From contig NZ_CP104174.1 of NCBI RefSeq assembly GCF_025200925.1, forward strand, positions 5,084,001-5,148,000: DNA of 64,000 bases, in the 5' to 3' direction. This DNA comes from Bradyrhizobium sp. CB1015. GTDB lineage: Bacteria; Pseudomonadota; Alphaproteobacteria; Rhizobiales; Xanthobacteraceae. The translations under genes and the position numbers were made by a program. The first letter of the stretch is position 1, and the number at the start of each line of letters is the position of its first letter. Under the pieces are notes generated by a model. That model was not told the origin of the DNA and searched no databases. It saw nothing but the letters and a program-made list of their open reading frames with translations. This document shows, piece after piece, positions 52,789 to 60,703 of this stretch.

Positions 52789-53586
52789 ATGCCCATCAGA
52801 GTAGCGACCTGGAACGTGAACTCGGTCCGGCAGCGGATCGATCTGCTCCTGACCTGGCTGAAAGAGTGCCAGCCGGACATCGTCTGCCTGCAGGAGATCA
52901 AGTGCGTCGACGAGGCCTTTCCGCGGCTGGAGATCGAGGCGCTCGGCTACAACGTGGTGACGCACGGGCAGAAGACGTTCAACGGCGTCGCCCTGCTCTC
53001 CAAGCTCCGGTTCGACGAGACCAAGTCGGGCCTCGCCGGCGACGACGAGGATACCCATGCCCGCTTCCTTGAAGGCGTGGTGACACTCAAGTCCGGCGTG
53101 CTGCGCATCGCCTGCCTCTATCTGCCCAATGGCAATCCGGTCGGGACCGACAAATATCCCTACAAGCTCAAATGGATGTCGCGGCTTCTTGATTATTCGA
53201 AAGAGCGACTCAAGGAGGAGGTCCCGCTGATCCTGGCCGGCGACTTCAACGTCATCCCGCATGCCCGCGACGTGCACAATCCAGCCGCCTGGACCGAGGA
53301 CGCCCTGTTCAAGACCGAGACGCGCGAGAGCTTCCAGTCCCTGCTCGGCCTCGGCCTCACCGACGCCTTGCGCGCCGTCACCGACGAGGGCGGGCTCTAC
53401 ACCTTCTGGGACTATCAGGCCGGGGCCTGGCAGAAGAACCAGGGGCTGCGGATCGACCACCTGCTGCTGTCGCCGCAGGCCAGCGACAGGCTCGCCAATG
53501 TCGGCATCGACAGCTATGTGCGCGGCTGGGAGAAGCCCTCGGACCACGTGCCGGTGTGGGCGGATCTGGATCTCGAGGCGGCGTAA
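52789..53586 (+). CDS. xth: Exodeoxyribonuclease III
   Basis: Predicted 265-residue EEP-fold nuclease/AP endonuclease of base excision repair. RVATWNVNSVRQR, CLQEIKC (metal Glu), LYLPNG, AGDFNVIPHARDV and the end GLRIDHLLLSP plus SDHVPVWADL (catalytic Asp-His) are all present. ATG 52789 chosen, since the conserved MPIRVATWNVNSVR start follows directly. Divergent from the kinase gene. Confidence 0.95.
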   Translation: MPIRVATWNVNSVRQRIDLLLTWLKECQPDIVCLQEIKCVDEAFPRLEIEALGYNVVTHGQKTFNGVALLSKLRFDETKSGLAGDDEDTHARFLEGVVTLKSGVLRIACLYLPNGNPVGTDKYPYKLKWMSRLLDYSKERLKEEVPLILAGDFNVIPHARDVHNPAAWTEDALFKTETRESFQSLLGLGLTDALRAVTDEGGLYTFWDYQAGAWQKNQGLRIDHLLLSPQASDRLANVGIDSYVRGWEKPSDHVPVWADLDLEAA

Positions 53587-53597
53587 GCTATCAGCAT

Positions 53598-53701
53598 CGT
53601 CATTCCGGGGCGGCTCGAAGAGCCGAACTCCGGTGCGCAATTGCGCACCTGAGAATCTCGAGATTCCGGATTCGATGCTTCGCATCGCCCCCGGAATGAC
53701 G
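53598..53701. repeat. Multi-arm palindromic repeat, CGTCATTCCGGGGCG family
   Basis: Outer arms CGTCATTCCGGGGCG and CGCCCCCGGAATGACG are inverted. Between them lie three small palindromes: GGCTCGAAGAGCC, GGTGCGCAATTGCGCACC and GAATCTCGAGATTC. Located between convergent xth and the ExoR-like gene, so it may stop both transcripts. Confidence 0.8.
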
Positions 53702-53712
53702 GCGTGTCGTGC

Positions 53713-54540
53713 CTACTCCCGACGCCCCTGCACCCATTGCTCCAGCATTTGCAGGGCCATGGCGCGGTCGTCGTCGGAGGCCTTGGCGAAGGCGCGGTTG
53801 TAGCTTTCCTTGATCCAGACCTCGTCGACACCGGCGCTGTCGCGCGCCAGCGTCAGCCACATCAGGCCGCGCGCAGCCTGCCGCGGCAGGCGGTCGCCGT
53901 TGAACAGCATCTGGCCGAGCAGCGCCTGGGCCTGGTGCTGGCCCTTCTGCGCGGCGAGGCCAAGCCAGCGCGCGCCATAGCGGAAGTCCTCGCGCGAGGC
54001 GTCCGGGGTCTTCAGGTACAGACGGGCGAGGTCGTACTGCGCGTCCGCGTTGCCGAAATAGGATGCGGCATAGGAGAACATCTCCCGGGCGCGGTCGGGG
54101 TCGGCCTTGACCTTCGAATTCGGGATGCCGGCCAGGTAGTAGCGGCCGAGCGCGACGAAGGCGTTGGCTACGATCTGCGCCTGCGGCGCCGACGGGCTGT
54201 CCTCGGCATGCGCGTTGGCGATCCGGCTGAAATATTCGAAGGCACGCAAATCGTCCTGGGCGACGCCGTCGCCGTTGGCGTACATGCGGCCGAGCTTCCA
54301 CTGCGCGATCGGGTGGCCACCCTCGGCGGCATATTGCAAGGCGCTGAGCGAGGTTTCCTGGGTTGCGACCGCAGGCGGAACCTTGGTGCGCACCGCACCC
54401 GCAGCGCCGGGCAAGGTCGTCACGACCGGGATGGTGGCGTCCTTCGGGTTGACCGGTGCACCGTCGAAGGCGAACGCCGGCGCGGCCAGCGCAGCCGCCC
54501 CCAACACAAACGCAACCGTGGCACGCCTAAATGTCCGCAT
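53713..54540 (-). CDS. Periplasmic Sel1-repeat protein, ExoR-like
   Basis: Predicted 275 residues. Signal peptide (1-24, ending APAFAFDG), then Sel1/TPR-like repeats: ALQYAAEGGHPIAQWKLGRM, GDGVAQDDLRAFEYFSRIA, ALGRYYLAGIPNSKVKADP, AREMFSYAASYFGNADAQY, WLGLAAQKGQHQAQALLGQM. Length, order of units and the GRYYLAGIPNS block match ExoR, the periplasmic inhibitor of the ExoS/ChvG kinase in rhizobia. ATG 54540 lies inside the 3' end of ilvD (14-base overlap), so translation is probably coupled. Confidence 0.78.
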   Translation of the reverse strand: MRTFRRATVAFVLGAAALAAPAFAFDGAPVNPKDATIPVVTTLPGAAGAVRTKVPPAVATQETSLSALQYAAEGGHPIAQWKLGRMYANGDGVAQDDLRAFEYFSRIANAHAEDSPSAPQAQIVANAFVALGRYYLAGIPNSKVKADPDRAREMFSYAASYFGNADAQYDLARLYLKTPDASREDFRYGARWLGLAAQKGQHQAQALLGQMLFNGDRLPRQAARGLMWLTLARDSAGVDEVWIKESYNRAFAKASDDDRAMALQMLEQWVQGRRE

Positions 54541-56248
54541 AGCACTGTTTCTCGTGCGCGCCGCCCGGATGGGTCACTGCCCCCCCGACCGCCGGTCCAA
54601 CCTGCTGAGCATATTTCCAGAGCGCACCCGACGTGTGGTTAGTCGCGCGGGCGCTCCATTTGGTTCTGCGCTGGGCGAGTTCGGCGTCGCTCAATTTTAC
54701 GTTAAGGGTCCCATTGACCGCGTCGATCTCGATGATGTCGCCGTCCTCGAGCAGCCCGATCGGGCCGCCGACCGCCGCCTCCGGCCCGACATGGCCGATG
54801 CAGAAGCCGCGGGTGGCGCCAGAGAAGCGGCCGTCGGTGATGAGCGCGATCTTGCCGCCCATGCCCTGGCCGGTCAGCGCTGCCGTGGTCTGGAGCATTT
54901 CCCGCATGCCGGGACCGCCCTTCGGCCCCTCGTAGCGGATCACGATGACTTCGCCCTCGCGGTAGGTGCGGTTCTGGACCGCCTCGAACGCATCCTCCTC
55001 ACGGTCGAAGCACCTGGCCGGACCGGTGAACCTGAGGTTGGACATTCCCGCGACTTTCACGATCGCACCTTCTGGCGCCAAATTGCCCTTCAGGCCGACC
55101 ACACCGCCAGTCACGGTGATGGGCTTGTCTGCCGGGTGCACCACGTCCTGGTGCGGATTCCATTTCACGCTCTTGAGGTTTTCGGCGATCGTGCGGCCCG
55201 TGACGGTAAGGCAATCACCGTGCAGGAAGCCGTTGTCGAGCAGCGTCTTCATCAGAAGCGGAATGCCACCTACTTCAAACATGTCTTTGGCGACATAACG
55301 GCCGCCCGGCTTCAAATCCGCGACATAAGGTGTCTTTTTGAAGATTTCGGCGACGTCGAACAGGTCGAACTTGATGCCGACCTCGTGCGCGATCGCCGGC
55401 AGGTGCAGCGCAGCATTGGTCGAGCCGCCGGACGCGGCGACCACGGCGGCCGCATTCTCCAGCGCCTTGCGGGTGACGATGTCGCGCGGCCGGATGTTCT
55501 GGGCGATCAGGTCCATCACCTTCTCGCCCGCCGTCATGCAGAAGGCGTCACGAATCTCGTAGGGCGCGGGGGCACCGGCCGAGTACGGCAGCGCCAGACC
55601 GATCGCCTCGGAGACAGTCGCCATGGTGTTGGCGGTGAACTGCGCGCCGCAGGCGCCGGCCGAGGGGCAAGCGACGCGTTCGATCTCGTCGAGATCCTCG
55701 TCCGACATGGCGCCGACCGAGTGCTTGCCGACCGCCTCGAACATATCCTGCACGGTGACCTGCTGCCCGCGGAAGTTGCCGGGCAGGATCGAGCCGCCAT
55801 AGATGAAGATCGAGGGCACGTTGAGGCGGACCATCGCCATCATCATGCCCGGCAGCGACTTGTCGCAGCCGGCAAGGCCGACGAGCGCGTCATAGGCATG
55901 ACCACGCACGGTCAGCTCGACCGAATCGGCGATACACTCGCGCGACGGCAGCGAGGAGCGCATGCCGTCGTGACCCATGGCGATGCCGTCGGTCACGGTG
56001 ATGGTGCAGAATTCGCGCGGCGTGCCGCCGGCCGATGCCACGCCCTTCTTCACCGCCTGTGCCTGGCGCATCAGGGCGATGTTGCAGGGAGCGGCTTCAT
56101 TCCAGCACGAGGCAACGCCGACGAAGGGCTGGTGGATCTGCTCGGTGGTCAGACCCATGGCATAGAAGTAGGACCGATGCGGCGCGCGCGCAGGGCCTTC
56201 CGTCACGTGACGGCTCGGCAGCCTCTGCTTGTCGATCTTCGCGCCCAT
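54527..56248 (-). CDS. ilvD: Dihydroxy-acid dehydratase
   Basis: Predicted 573-residue Fe-S dehydratase, third step of valine and isoleucine synthesis. Cluster cysteines lie in ASCWNEAAPCN, LAGCDKSLPGM and CPSAGACGAQFTANTM; the end DGRFSGATRGFCIGHVGPEA, split at DGRFSGATRG, is a family signature. Upstream of the ExoR-like gene on the same transcript. Confidence 0.96.
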   Translation of the reverse strand: MGAKIDKQRLPSRHVTEGPARAPHRSYFYAMGLTTEQIHQPFVGVASCWNEAAPCNIALMRQAQAVKKGVASAGGTPREFCTITVTDGIAMGHDGMRSSLPSRECIADSVELTVRGHAYDALVGLAGCDKSLPGMMMAMVRLNVPSIFIYGGSILPGNFRGQQVTVQDMFEAVGKHSVGAMSDEDLDEIERVACPSAGACGAQFTANTMATVSEAIGLALPYSAGAPAPYEIRDAFCMTAGEKVMDLIAQNIRPRDIVTRKALENAAAVVAASGGSTNAALHLPAIAHEVGIKFDLFDVAEIFKKTPYVADLKPGGRYVAKDMFEVGGIPLLMKTLLDNGFLHGDCLTVTGRTIAENLKSVKWNPHQDVVHPADKPITVTGGVVGLKGNLAPEGAIVKVAGMSNLRFTGPARCFDREEDAFEAVQNRTYREGEVIVIRYEGPKGGPGMREMLQTTAALTGQGMGGKIALITDGRFSGATRGFCIGHVGPEAAVGGPIGLLEDGDIIEIDAVNGTLNVKLSDAELAQRRTKWSARATNHTSGALWKYAQQVGPAVGGAVTHPGGAHEKQCYADI

Positions 56249-56631
56249 CGCAACCAGCTTCCCCGGCCAACCCTTTCAGACCCGAAAAATCAGAGCCAAG
56301 ATTTGAATCGACCTTGGGATTTTCTCGTCGCCTTCGAAGACCGCCGCTGCACTCTAAAAGATTAGAGCGATTTTATTCATGTTCGGGTGTGGCCAAAAAG
56401 CGGCGGCGGTGCGAACCGCCGGTGATGAGAGTTAAATCCGGGATGGGTGTTGCACAAGCAGCACAATCGTTACCGGAAAGACACGGGCATAGCTACCTTG
56501 ATACCTCGCCTCGCAACGGTTCACAACCTTCTCTTTTGCGGCAGATGGACTGAACTCCATGCCAGCCGCACGAAAGCACATGCCTCGACTGAGTCGGGTC
56601 CGCAGCTCGGGATAAGGATCGTGCTCAGGAA
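56249..56631. other. Upstream region of ilvD
   Basis: About 380 bases. Holds the ilvD leader. A GGCGGTGCGAACCGCC hairpin is near 56402. I see no gene, attenuator peptide rich in Val, Leu or Ile, or riboswitch that I can name. Confidence 0.35.
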
Positions 56632-56769
56632 CGTGTCCCGGACAAGCTGCAACGCTTTGAGCGTCGCAGCGCAGAGCCGGGACCCAGGGCGATACGGCAC
56701 GATGCCGCGACGTGGGCCCCGGCTCTGCAGCGCACCGCTGAAGGAGCGCTGCGCTGCGTCCGGGGCACG
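56632..56769. repeat. Large palindromic repeat, CGTGTCCCGGAC family
   Basis: Outer arms CGTGTCCCGGAC (56632-56643) and GTCCGGGGCACG (56758-56769), inner arms GCAGAGCCGGGACCCA (56671-56686) and TGGGCCCCGGCTCTGC (56713-56728). Each pair is complementary with one exception. Could fold into a cruciform or a long RNA hairpin. Confidence 0.8.
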
Positions 56770-56798
56770 AGAGCGATGGAGCGCACGCCCTCCCAAAT

Positions 56799-56817
56799 CG
56801 TCATTGCGAGCGCAGCG
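56799..56817. repeat. Left arm of the palindrome split by the group II intron
   Basis: CGTCATTGCGAGCGCAGCG, the 3' exon of the intron read on the minus strand. Together with 58726-58786 it rebuilds a palindrome whose arms match at about 30 of 32 positions. Confidence 0.85.
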
Positions 56818-56890
56818 GTCGCGGTAGGGACGCTCATTGCTGAGCGCCCCCCGCACAGATCCGTACGTGCGGCTTTCCCGCATACGGCTC
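56818..56890 (-). ncRNA. Group II intron domains V and VI
   Basis: Domain V is 56858-56890 on the minus strand: GAGCCGTATGCGG, GAAA, then GCCGCACGTACGGATC, which matches the conserved bacterial core. Domain VI follows with GGGGCGCTCA-GCAA-TGAGCGTCCC and the candidate branch-point A in CCTACC. Together they form the catalytic and branch-point part of the ribozyme. Confidence 0.88.
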
Positions 56891-58486
56891 CCACCTCGGG
56901 TGAGTGACGGCGAAGCGTGTTCGGGGCCAAGGATGGAGGATTTGTGGCTTGGGGAGCAAGTCGGAGGCAAGCCGCGCAACCCGCTGCCACGTCGTGCCGT
57001 CGGTCTGGCTGCGGCGCCGAAGCATTCGCCTCCAGTGTTCGATGACGAAGTAGCGGAAGGCGGCAAGCGCTCGGCTGTTGGTCGGCACCGCATGGTAATT
57101 GAAGTACCCGGTGACGACCTGCCGCAGCCATTTGCCCTGTTCGAGCACCGACTGGTGCATGCGCCGTTGCAGCCCCTGCTTCACGGCTTGCAGCTTCGCC
57201 CGCATGCGATCCTTGCGAGACTTGCGCCTGATCTGGAACTTGCCTTGCCTGGATCGGCCGCAGATGAAGGTGAAGCCGAGGAAGCTGAAGGTCTCCGGCT
57301 TGCCGAGCCCGCGACGCCGGCGGTTGTCCTCCGCATGGCGTCCGAACTCGATCAGCCGGGTCTTCTCGGGATGCAGTGACAGCGCGAACTCCTTAAGCCG
57401 TATGCGCAGTTCTTCGAGGAAGTGCCGGGCCTCATCCTCATGCTCAAAGCCGACAATGAAGTCGTCGGCGTATCGCACGATGATCATGTCACCCGTGGCC
57501 TCGCGCCGTCGGAAGCGTTCGGCCCACAGATCAAGGGCATAGTGCAGGTAGATGTTGGCAAGCAGCGGCGAGATCACCGCCCCTTGCGCTGTCCCCTGCT
57601 CGCTGACCCTGACCGTCCCTTCTTCGAGGACACCCGCCTTGAGCCATTTGCGGATCAGGCGGATGATGCGCTGGTCGCCGATCCGATGCTCTACGAAGCG
57701 GATCAGCCATTCCTGGTCCACCGTGTCGAAGAACGCCCGGATGTCGGCGTCGACAATGAAGTTCACCTTTCTGCGCTCGATTCCGACCATGAGCGCATTC
57801 ATCGCATCGTGCGTGCTGCGCCCGGGCCGGAACCCGTACGAGAACCCGAGGAAGTCTTCCTCATAGATCGCGTTGAGCACAGCGGCCGTTGCCCGCTGGA
57901 CGATCTTGTCCTCAAGGGCCGCAATCGCCAGGGGTCGCTGCCGTCCGTCCGGCTTCGGGATATAGACCCGCCGCGACGGCTGTGGTCGATACGCGCCCCG
58001 GTGGATACGAGCATGCAGGTCCTCGAGATTGGCCTTGAGGTTTTGCTCATAGTCCCGCCACGTCACCCCGTCCGCGCCCGCCGCGGCATGCTTCTTCAGC
58101 GCGAAGAACTCCGCCGCGAGCAGGTCGGGATTGATGTGGTGGAGCAGCGCGGTGAACCTCTCCTTCTTCCTTTCCCTTGCCGTTCGCCGTATGCGTTCCA
58201 GCGCAGGTGTCACGCTTGTCCGGCTCGGCGTCCGGGACGTGCTTTGCTGGTCCGCATTCCCCTCGGTCACGGCCCTTTGCTCCACCTGCTCCTCCGCGGA
58301 TCGCTCCGCTTCGTTCGCCGGCTTCCCAGCTACTACGGCCGCATCCGACTTCCCGCACCTGTTCATCATCGGCTTCGGCTCCTCGCCTTCCCGATGCGGA
58401 CCTTGGAGGCTTGTTGCCATCGGCCAGATGCGGGACCTCCCAGGTTCCGACACGATCCCTTCCTGCGTGATGGGGTCTTCGACCAC
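56834..58486 (-). CDS. Group II intron reverse transcriptase/maturase
   Basis: Predicted 550-residue protein that helps the intron splice and copy itself into DNA. RT domain: RRVYIPKPDGRQRPLAIAAL, FSYGFRPGRSTHDAM, IVDADIRAFFDTV (Asp247), QGTAQGAVISPLLANIYLH and catalytic YADD at 339-342. The maturase X domain is about 430-500 (SRKDRMRAKLQAVKQGL, GYFNYHAVP). No HNH endonuclease follows. The last residues WEPYAGKPHVRICAGG are encoded by intron domain V and the stop lies in domain VI. The GTG start at 58486 is uncertain; the first 80 residues may be partly untranslated. Confidence 0.92.
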   Translation of the reverse strand: MVEDPITQEGIVSEPGRSRIWPMATSLQGPHREGEEPKPMMNRCGKSDAAVVAGKPANEAERSAEEQVEQRAVTEGNADQQSTSRTPSRTSVTPALERIRRTARERKKERFTALLHHINPDLLAAEFFALKKHAAAGADGVTWRDYEQNLKANLEDLHARIHRGAYRPQPSRRVYIPKPDGRQRPLAIAALEDKIVQRATAAVLNAIYEEDFLGFSYGFRPGRSTHDAMNALMVGIERRKVNFIVDADIRAFFDTVDQEWLIRFVEHRIGDQRIIRLIRKWLKAGVLEEGTVRVSEQGTAQGAVISPLLANIYLHYALDLWAERFRRREATGDMIIVRYADDFIVGFEHEDEARHFLEELRIRLKEFALSLHPEKTRLIEFGRHAEDNRRRRGLGKPETFSFLGFTFICGRSRQGKFQIRRKSRKDRMRAKLQAVKQGLQRRMHQSVLEQGKWLRQVVTGYFNYHAVPTNSRALAAFRYFVIEHWRRMLRRRSQTDGTTWQRVARLASDLLPKPQILHPWPRTRFAVTHPRWEPYAGKPHVRICAGGAQQ

Positions 58487-58725
58487 GGCAGAGCGTCAGT
58501 CCCTCGCATAGCGGGACCGCACATGTTGCCTTCGACGTTGCTTACCGTCTCGGCCTCTGCGAGTTTCTGTCTTTCGCGGCTCAATAGCCCACCCCACAGG
58601 ATCGCTGTGTACGCTTCGCAGCCGCCGTCACCGGCGACCACGCAACACTCGCTACCGGGCGCCCGCTACGGCCTACCCGGACCGGTCTTCCACCGGCTGG
58701 ATCGCGCCAGCTTCTCCTGGCGCAC

Positions 58726-58786
58726 AAGCAATCCAGAGTCTCTCCGCGGTGGGATTCTGGATTGCTTCGCTGCGCGCGCAATGACG
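58726..58786. repeat. Right part of the palindrome split by the group II intron
   Basis: AAGCAATCCAGAG, a short centre, then TTCTGGATTGCTTCGCTGCG and CGCGCAATGACG. With 56799-56817 it makes one palindrome. It closes composite repeat copy 2. Confidence 0.85.
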
Positions 58787-59446
58787 GAGTATGAGGCAGC
58801 AGCGTCGCTCGTTCGGCTCGTATTTCAAATCGCAGACATGCCTTCGCATCCTCGCGGCGCATTTCGCCCGAGCCTTGCTTGTCTCGCCGCCCTCTTGAGC
58901 CAAGAGGGCGCAGGGAAGGCCGGGTGCCGGCGGCACCCGCGGTCCGCTGCGCGAAAAAGCACGCGCAAAGAAGACCGCACAGCAGCATACAGGTGAAGCC
59001 CAACACACGGCCTTCCCTGCGCGATGGTCGGACGGCTTATGCCGCGCTCTCCCGGGAGCCGAGTTCGTTCTGGCCTCCCTCACTCTCGCAAAAGTCGCCG
59101 GCACCGCGCCGGTTGACGCGAGGGCCGCATTCGCCAGAGCTTGACCGTAGCAACGACGGCCAGGACCACACGGTTTTGCGGTTCGTTGGCGCCGCAGGGT
59201 TCGACGGCGTTGTGCACGTTGCCATCGACATGCCGGCGCGACGAACCTGACAGCGCCGCTCGTCCGTACGAAGCCTCGGGCTCACGGAGAGCAATCCGCC
59301 CCGCCCTCGGCATCTCGTACACGACGCTGCCGCGTCCACCGCAAGCCCGGCTCGCGACAATGACGACCGCATGATCGCCCCTCGAGATGAGCCGGGATGG
59401 GCGACACATACGATATTTCCGAATTTCGGTAAAGCGGAATGTTTTT
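58787..59446 (-). repeat. Composite dispersed repeat, copy 2 (parts B and A, unbroken junction)
   Basis: Read on the minus strand it has part A (about 59446-59070) and part B (about 59069-58787) in the same order as copy 1. It keeps GCGCAGGGAAGGCCG near 59020, CACCTGTATGC near 58990 and the GAGGGCGGCGAG region. Several short frames cross it, but none resembles a protein family. Confidence 0.75.
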
Positions 59447-59487
59447 GCGCGGGTGGGTTGACAGAGACGCGACACAGGCACGATGCC

Positions 59488-59518
59488 GTAGCCCGGATGG
59501 AGCGCAGCGCAATCCGGG
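59488..59518. repeat. Short palindromic repeat, GTAGCCCGGATGGAGCG family, partial copy
   Basis: GTAGCCCGGATGGAGCGCAG then CGCAATCCGGG; CCCGGAT and ATCCGGG pair. The same core as 7970-8011, without the outer right arm. Confidence 0.7.
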
Positions 59519-59600
59519 AAAGTGCAAGATGCCGCGCGAGCGGCCAACGGCGGGAGCTCTCGCCGGGAGTCGGGCACCGACGGCCCAGCGACACCGAACA

Positions 59601-59858
59601 TCAGGACCGCCCGCGCAAGCGTTGCGCCTGGGCCCAGGCGACTGCGACGTCGCGTGGCGGGACATCGACGCGCTTGATGGGCGTCAATTCGCCGGAGGCC
59701 GAGACGATCGCCGTCTCTTCGCGGCGGCAGCGCGTGCAGACGAAGCGAACCTCATGCGGGGACGCCGACCAGTTCGACCGCTTCACATTGGCCGCCATCG
59801 GCCAGGCATCGCAATGCGAGCACGACACCAGAAAACGACCGGGATCGAGCATACCCAT
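59601..59858 (-). CDS. Small zinc-ribbon-like hypothetical protein
   Basis: Predicted 85 residues with two CxxC pairs (CSHC, residues 13-16, and CTRC, 41-44), probably binding zinc. The C-terminal part GELTPIKRVDVPPRDVAVA is not recognised. Codon use is like its neighbours. It lies beside a mobile patch, so it may be an accessory gene. Confidence 0.6.
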   Translation of the reverse strand: MGMLDPGRFLVSCSHCDAWPMAANVKRSNWSASPHEVRFVCTRCRREETAIVSASGELTPIKRVDVPPRDVAVAWAQAQRLRGRS

Positions 59859-60048
59859 TCCATTGGACTCCGCGTCCTGCCGCCTCCTTCAATGATTGAT
59901 CCATGTGAATCGTTCCGGTGTTCAAGCACCGCTGGCCCTTGGCTCCGGCCGCTACCGGTTCCACGCATCCGCAAAGCGTCGGGTGGACGATTGCGTTGCG
60001 ACCTCACCGGTGGCGTCGCGCGATTGCGATCCCCTGCAAGTGTCCCGC
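59859..60048. other. Short intergenic region between two small genes
   Basis: About 190 bases with no recognised feature; holds the promoter side of the zinc-ribbon-like gene. Confidence 0.3.
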
Positions 60049-60261
60049 TCAGCGGGCCCCCTTGAGGGTGCAGGAGGTCGTGCAGGTGACCGTCGTGCCG
60101 CGGTCGCACGCTTTGCAAGCGCTGACGCACTGGTTCATGTCGCGTGGATTGTAGCTGTAGTTTCGCAACGGACAGGCGGGCGTCGTCGAACCGGTGATGT
60201 CCTGCTCCTGATCGCAGGCCGCCGTCATGAGCGCGAATATGATCACTGCAACGAGGCGCAT
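60049..60261 (-). CDS. Small cysteine-rich predicted lipoprotein
   Basis: Predicted 70 residues. Lipobox MTAAC with lipidated Cys16, then six further cysteines (CPLR, CVSACKAC, CTTSC). The pattern suggests a small disulfide-bonded outer membrane or periplasmic lipoprotein. No family recognised. ATG 60261 with ACAGGG upstream. Confidence 0.6.
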   Translation of the reverse strand: MRLVAVIIFALMTAACDQEQDITGSTTPACPLRNYSYNPRDMNQCVSACKACDRGTTVTCTTSCTLKGAR

Positions 60262-60412
60262 GGGATTGCCCTGTCAGGCATGGCAAATCACACTCACGAG
60301 GCGCGCTGCATTGCAACGAACCCCGGCCTTCCCACCACGAGCGTCGCCGATCAGCGATACTCGCTTGCTGCAAGAATGCGCGCCAAACGTTAAGAACGGA
60401 TTTCAGCAGGCT

Positions 60413-60589
60413 TCAGGCCGCAGCTGTCGTCGCGATCGCCTGCCGGATATCGACGGCCAGCTGACGGTACTGTTCCCCGAGCTTCAAATAGAACTCGCGC
60501 TTGCTGCTGTCGGTGGCGAGCTTGGCGATCAGCTCGCATTCGGCGGTGAGCGTCTCGAACCGTTCGAGCCTGTCCTCGAGATGTGTCAT
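60413..60589 (-). CDS. Small helical hypothetical protein
   Basis: Predicted 58 residues: two helices, MTHLEDRLERFETLTAECEL and REFYLKLGEQYRQLAVDIRQ. Conserved-looking but without a named family. ATG 60589 follows GGGGACAC. Convergent with nothing; reads with the cyclase gene and lies 114 bases downstream of it. Confidence 0.6.
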   Translation of the reverse strand: MTHLEDRLERFETLTAECELIAKLATDSSKREFYLKLGEQYRQLAVDIRQAIATTAAA

Positions 60590-60703
60590 CGGCGTGTCCC
60601 CATCAGACGCCTCAGGGACGTCCAACCTAAGCCCGGGAAATAGGTCACGGCGAACATCGTTATAGAGTAGCATCTTTTTTCCGTGTCGGACCGCAAGGCA
60701 CGG

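Larger units (their letters stand above)
56818..58725 (-). mobile_element. Group II intron with its own reverse transcriptase
   Basis: 1908 bases on the minus strand. The 5' end is GTGCGCC (58725 downward), matching the GUGYG consensus. The 3' end is TACCGCGAC, ending in the AY consensus, with a candidate branch A eight bases from the end in the domain VI hairpin. Joining the exons restores GATTGCTT-CGCTGCGCTCGCAATGACG, as in the unbroken arm at 58760-58786. EBS1 candidate AAGCAA (58543-58538) pairs with IBS1 TTGCTT, the last six exon bases. It lacks an endonuclease domain. Confidence 0.9.

Noticed and set aside
57422..58996. A 524-codon open frame on the plus strand across the intron
   Set aside because: It is opposite the reverse transcriptase, crosses the intron 5' end into repeats, and has no recognisable domain.
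58673..59104. Small frames inside composite repeat copy 2 that could be annotated as hypothetical proteins
   Set aside because: The sequence is explained by a dispersed repeat and palindrome. Frames differ between the copies and are broken in copy 1.
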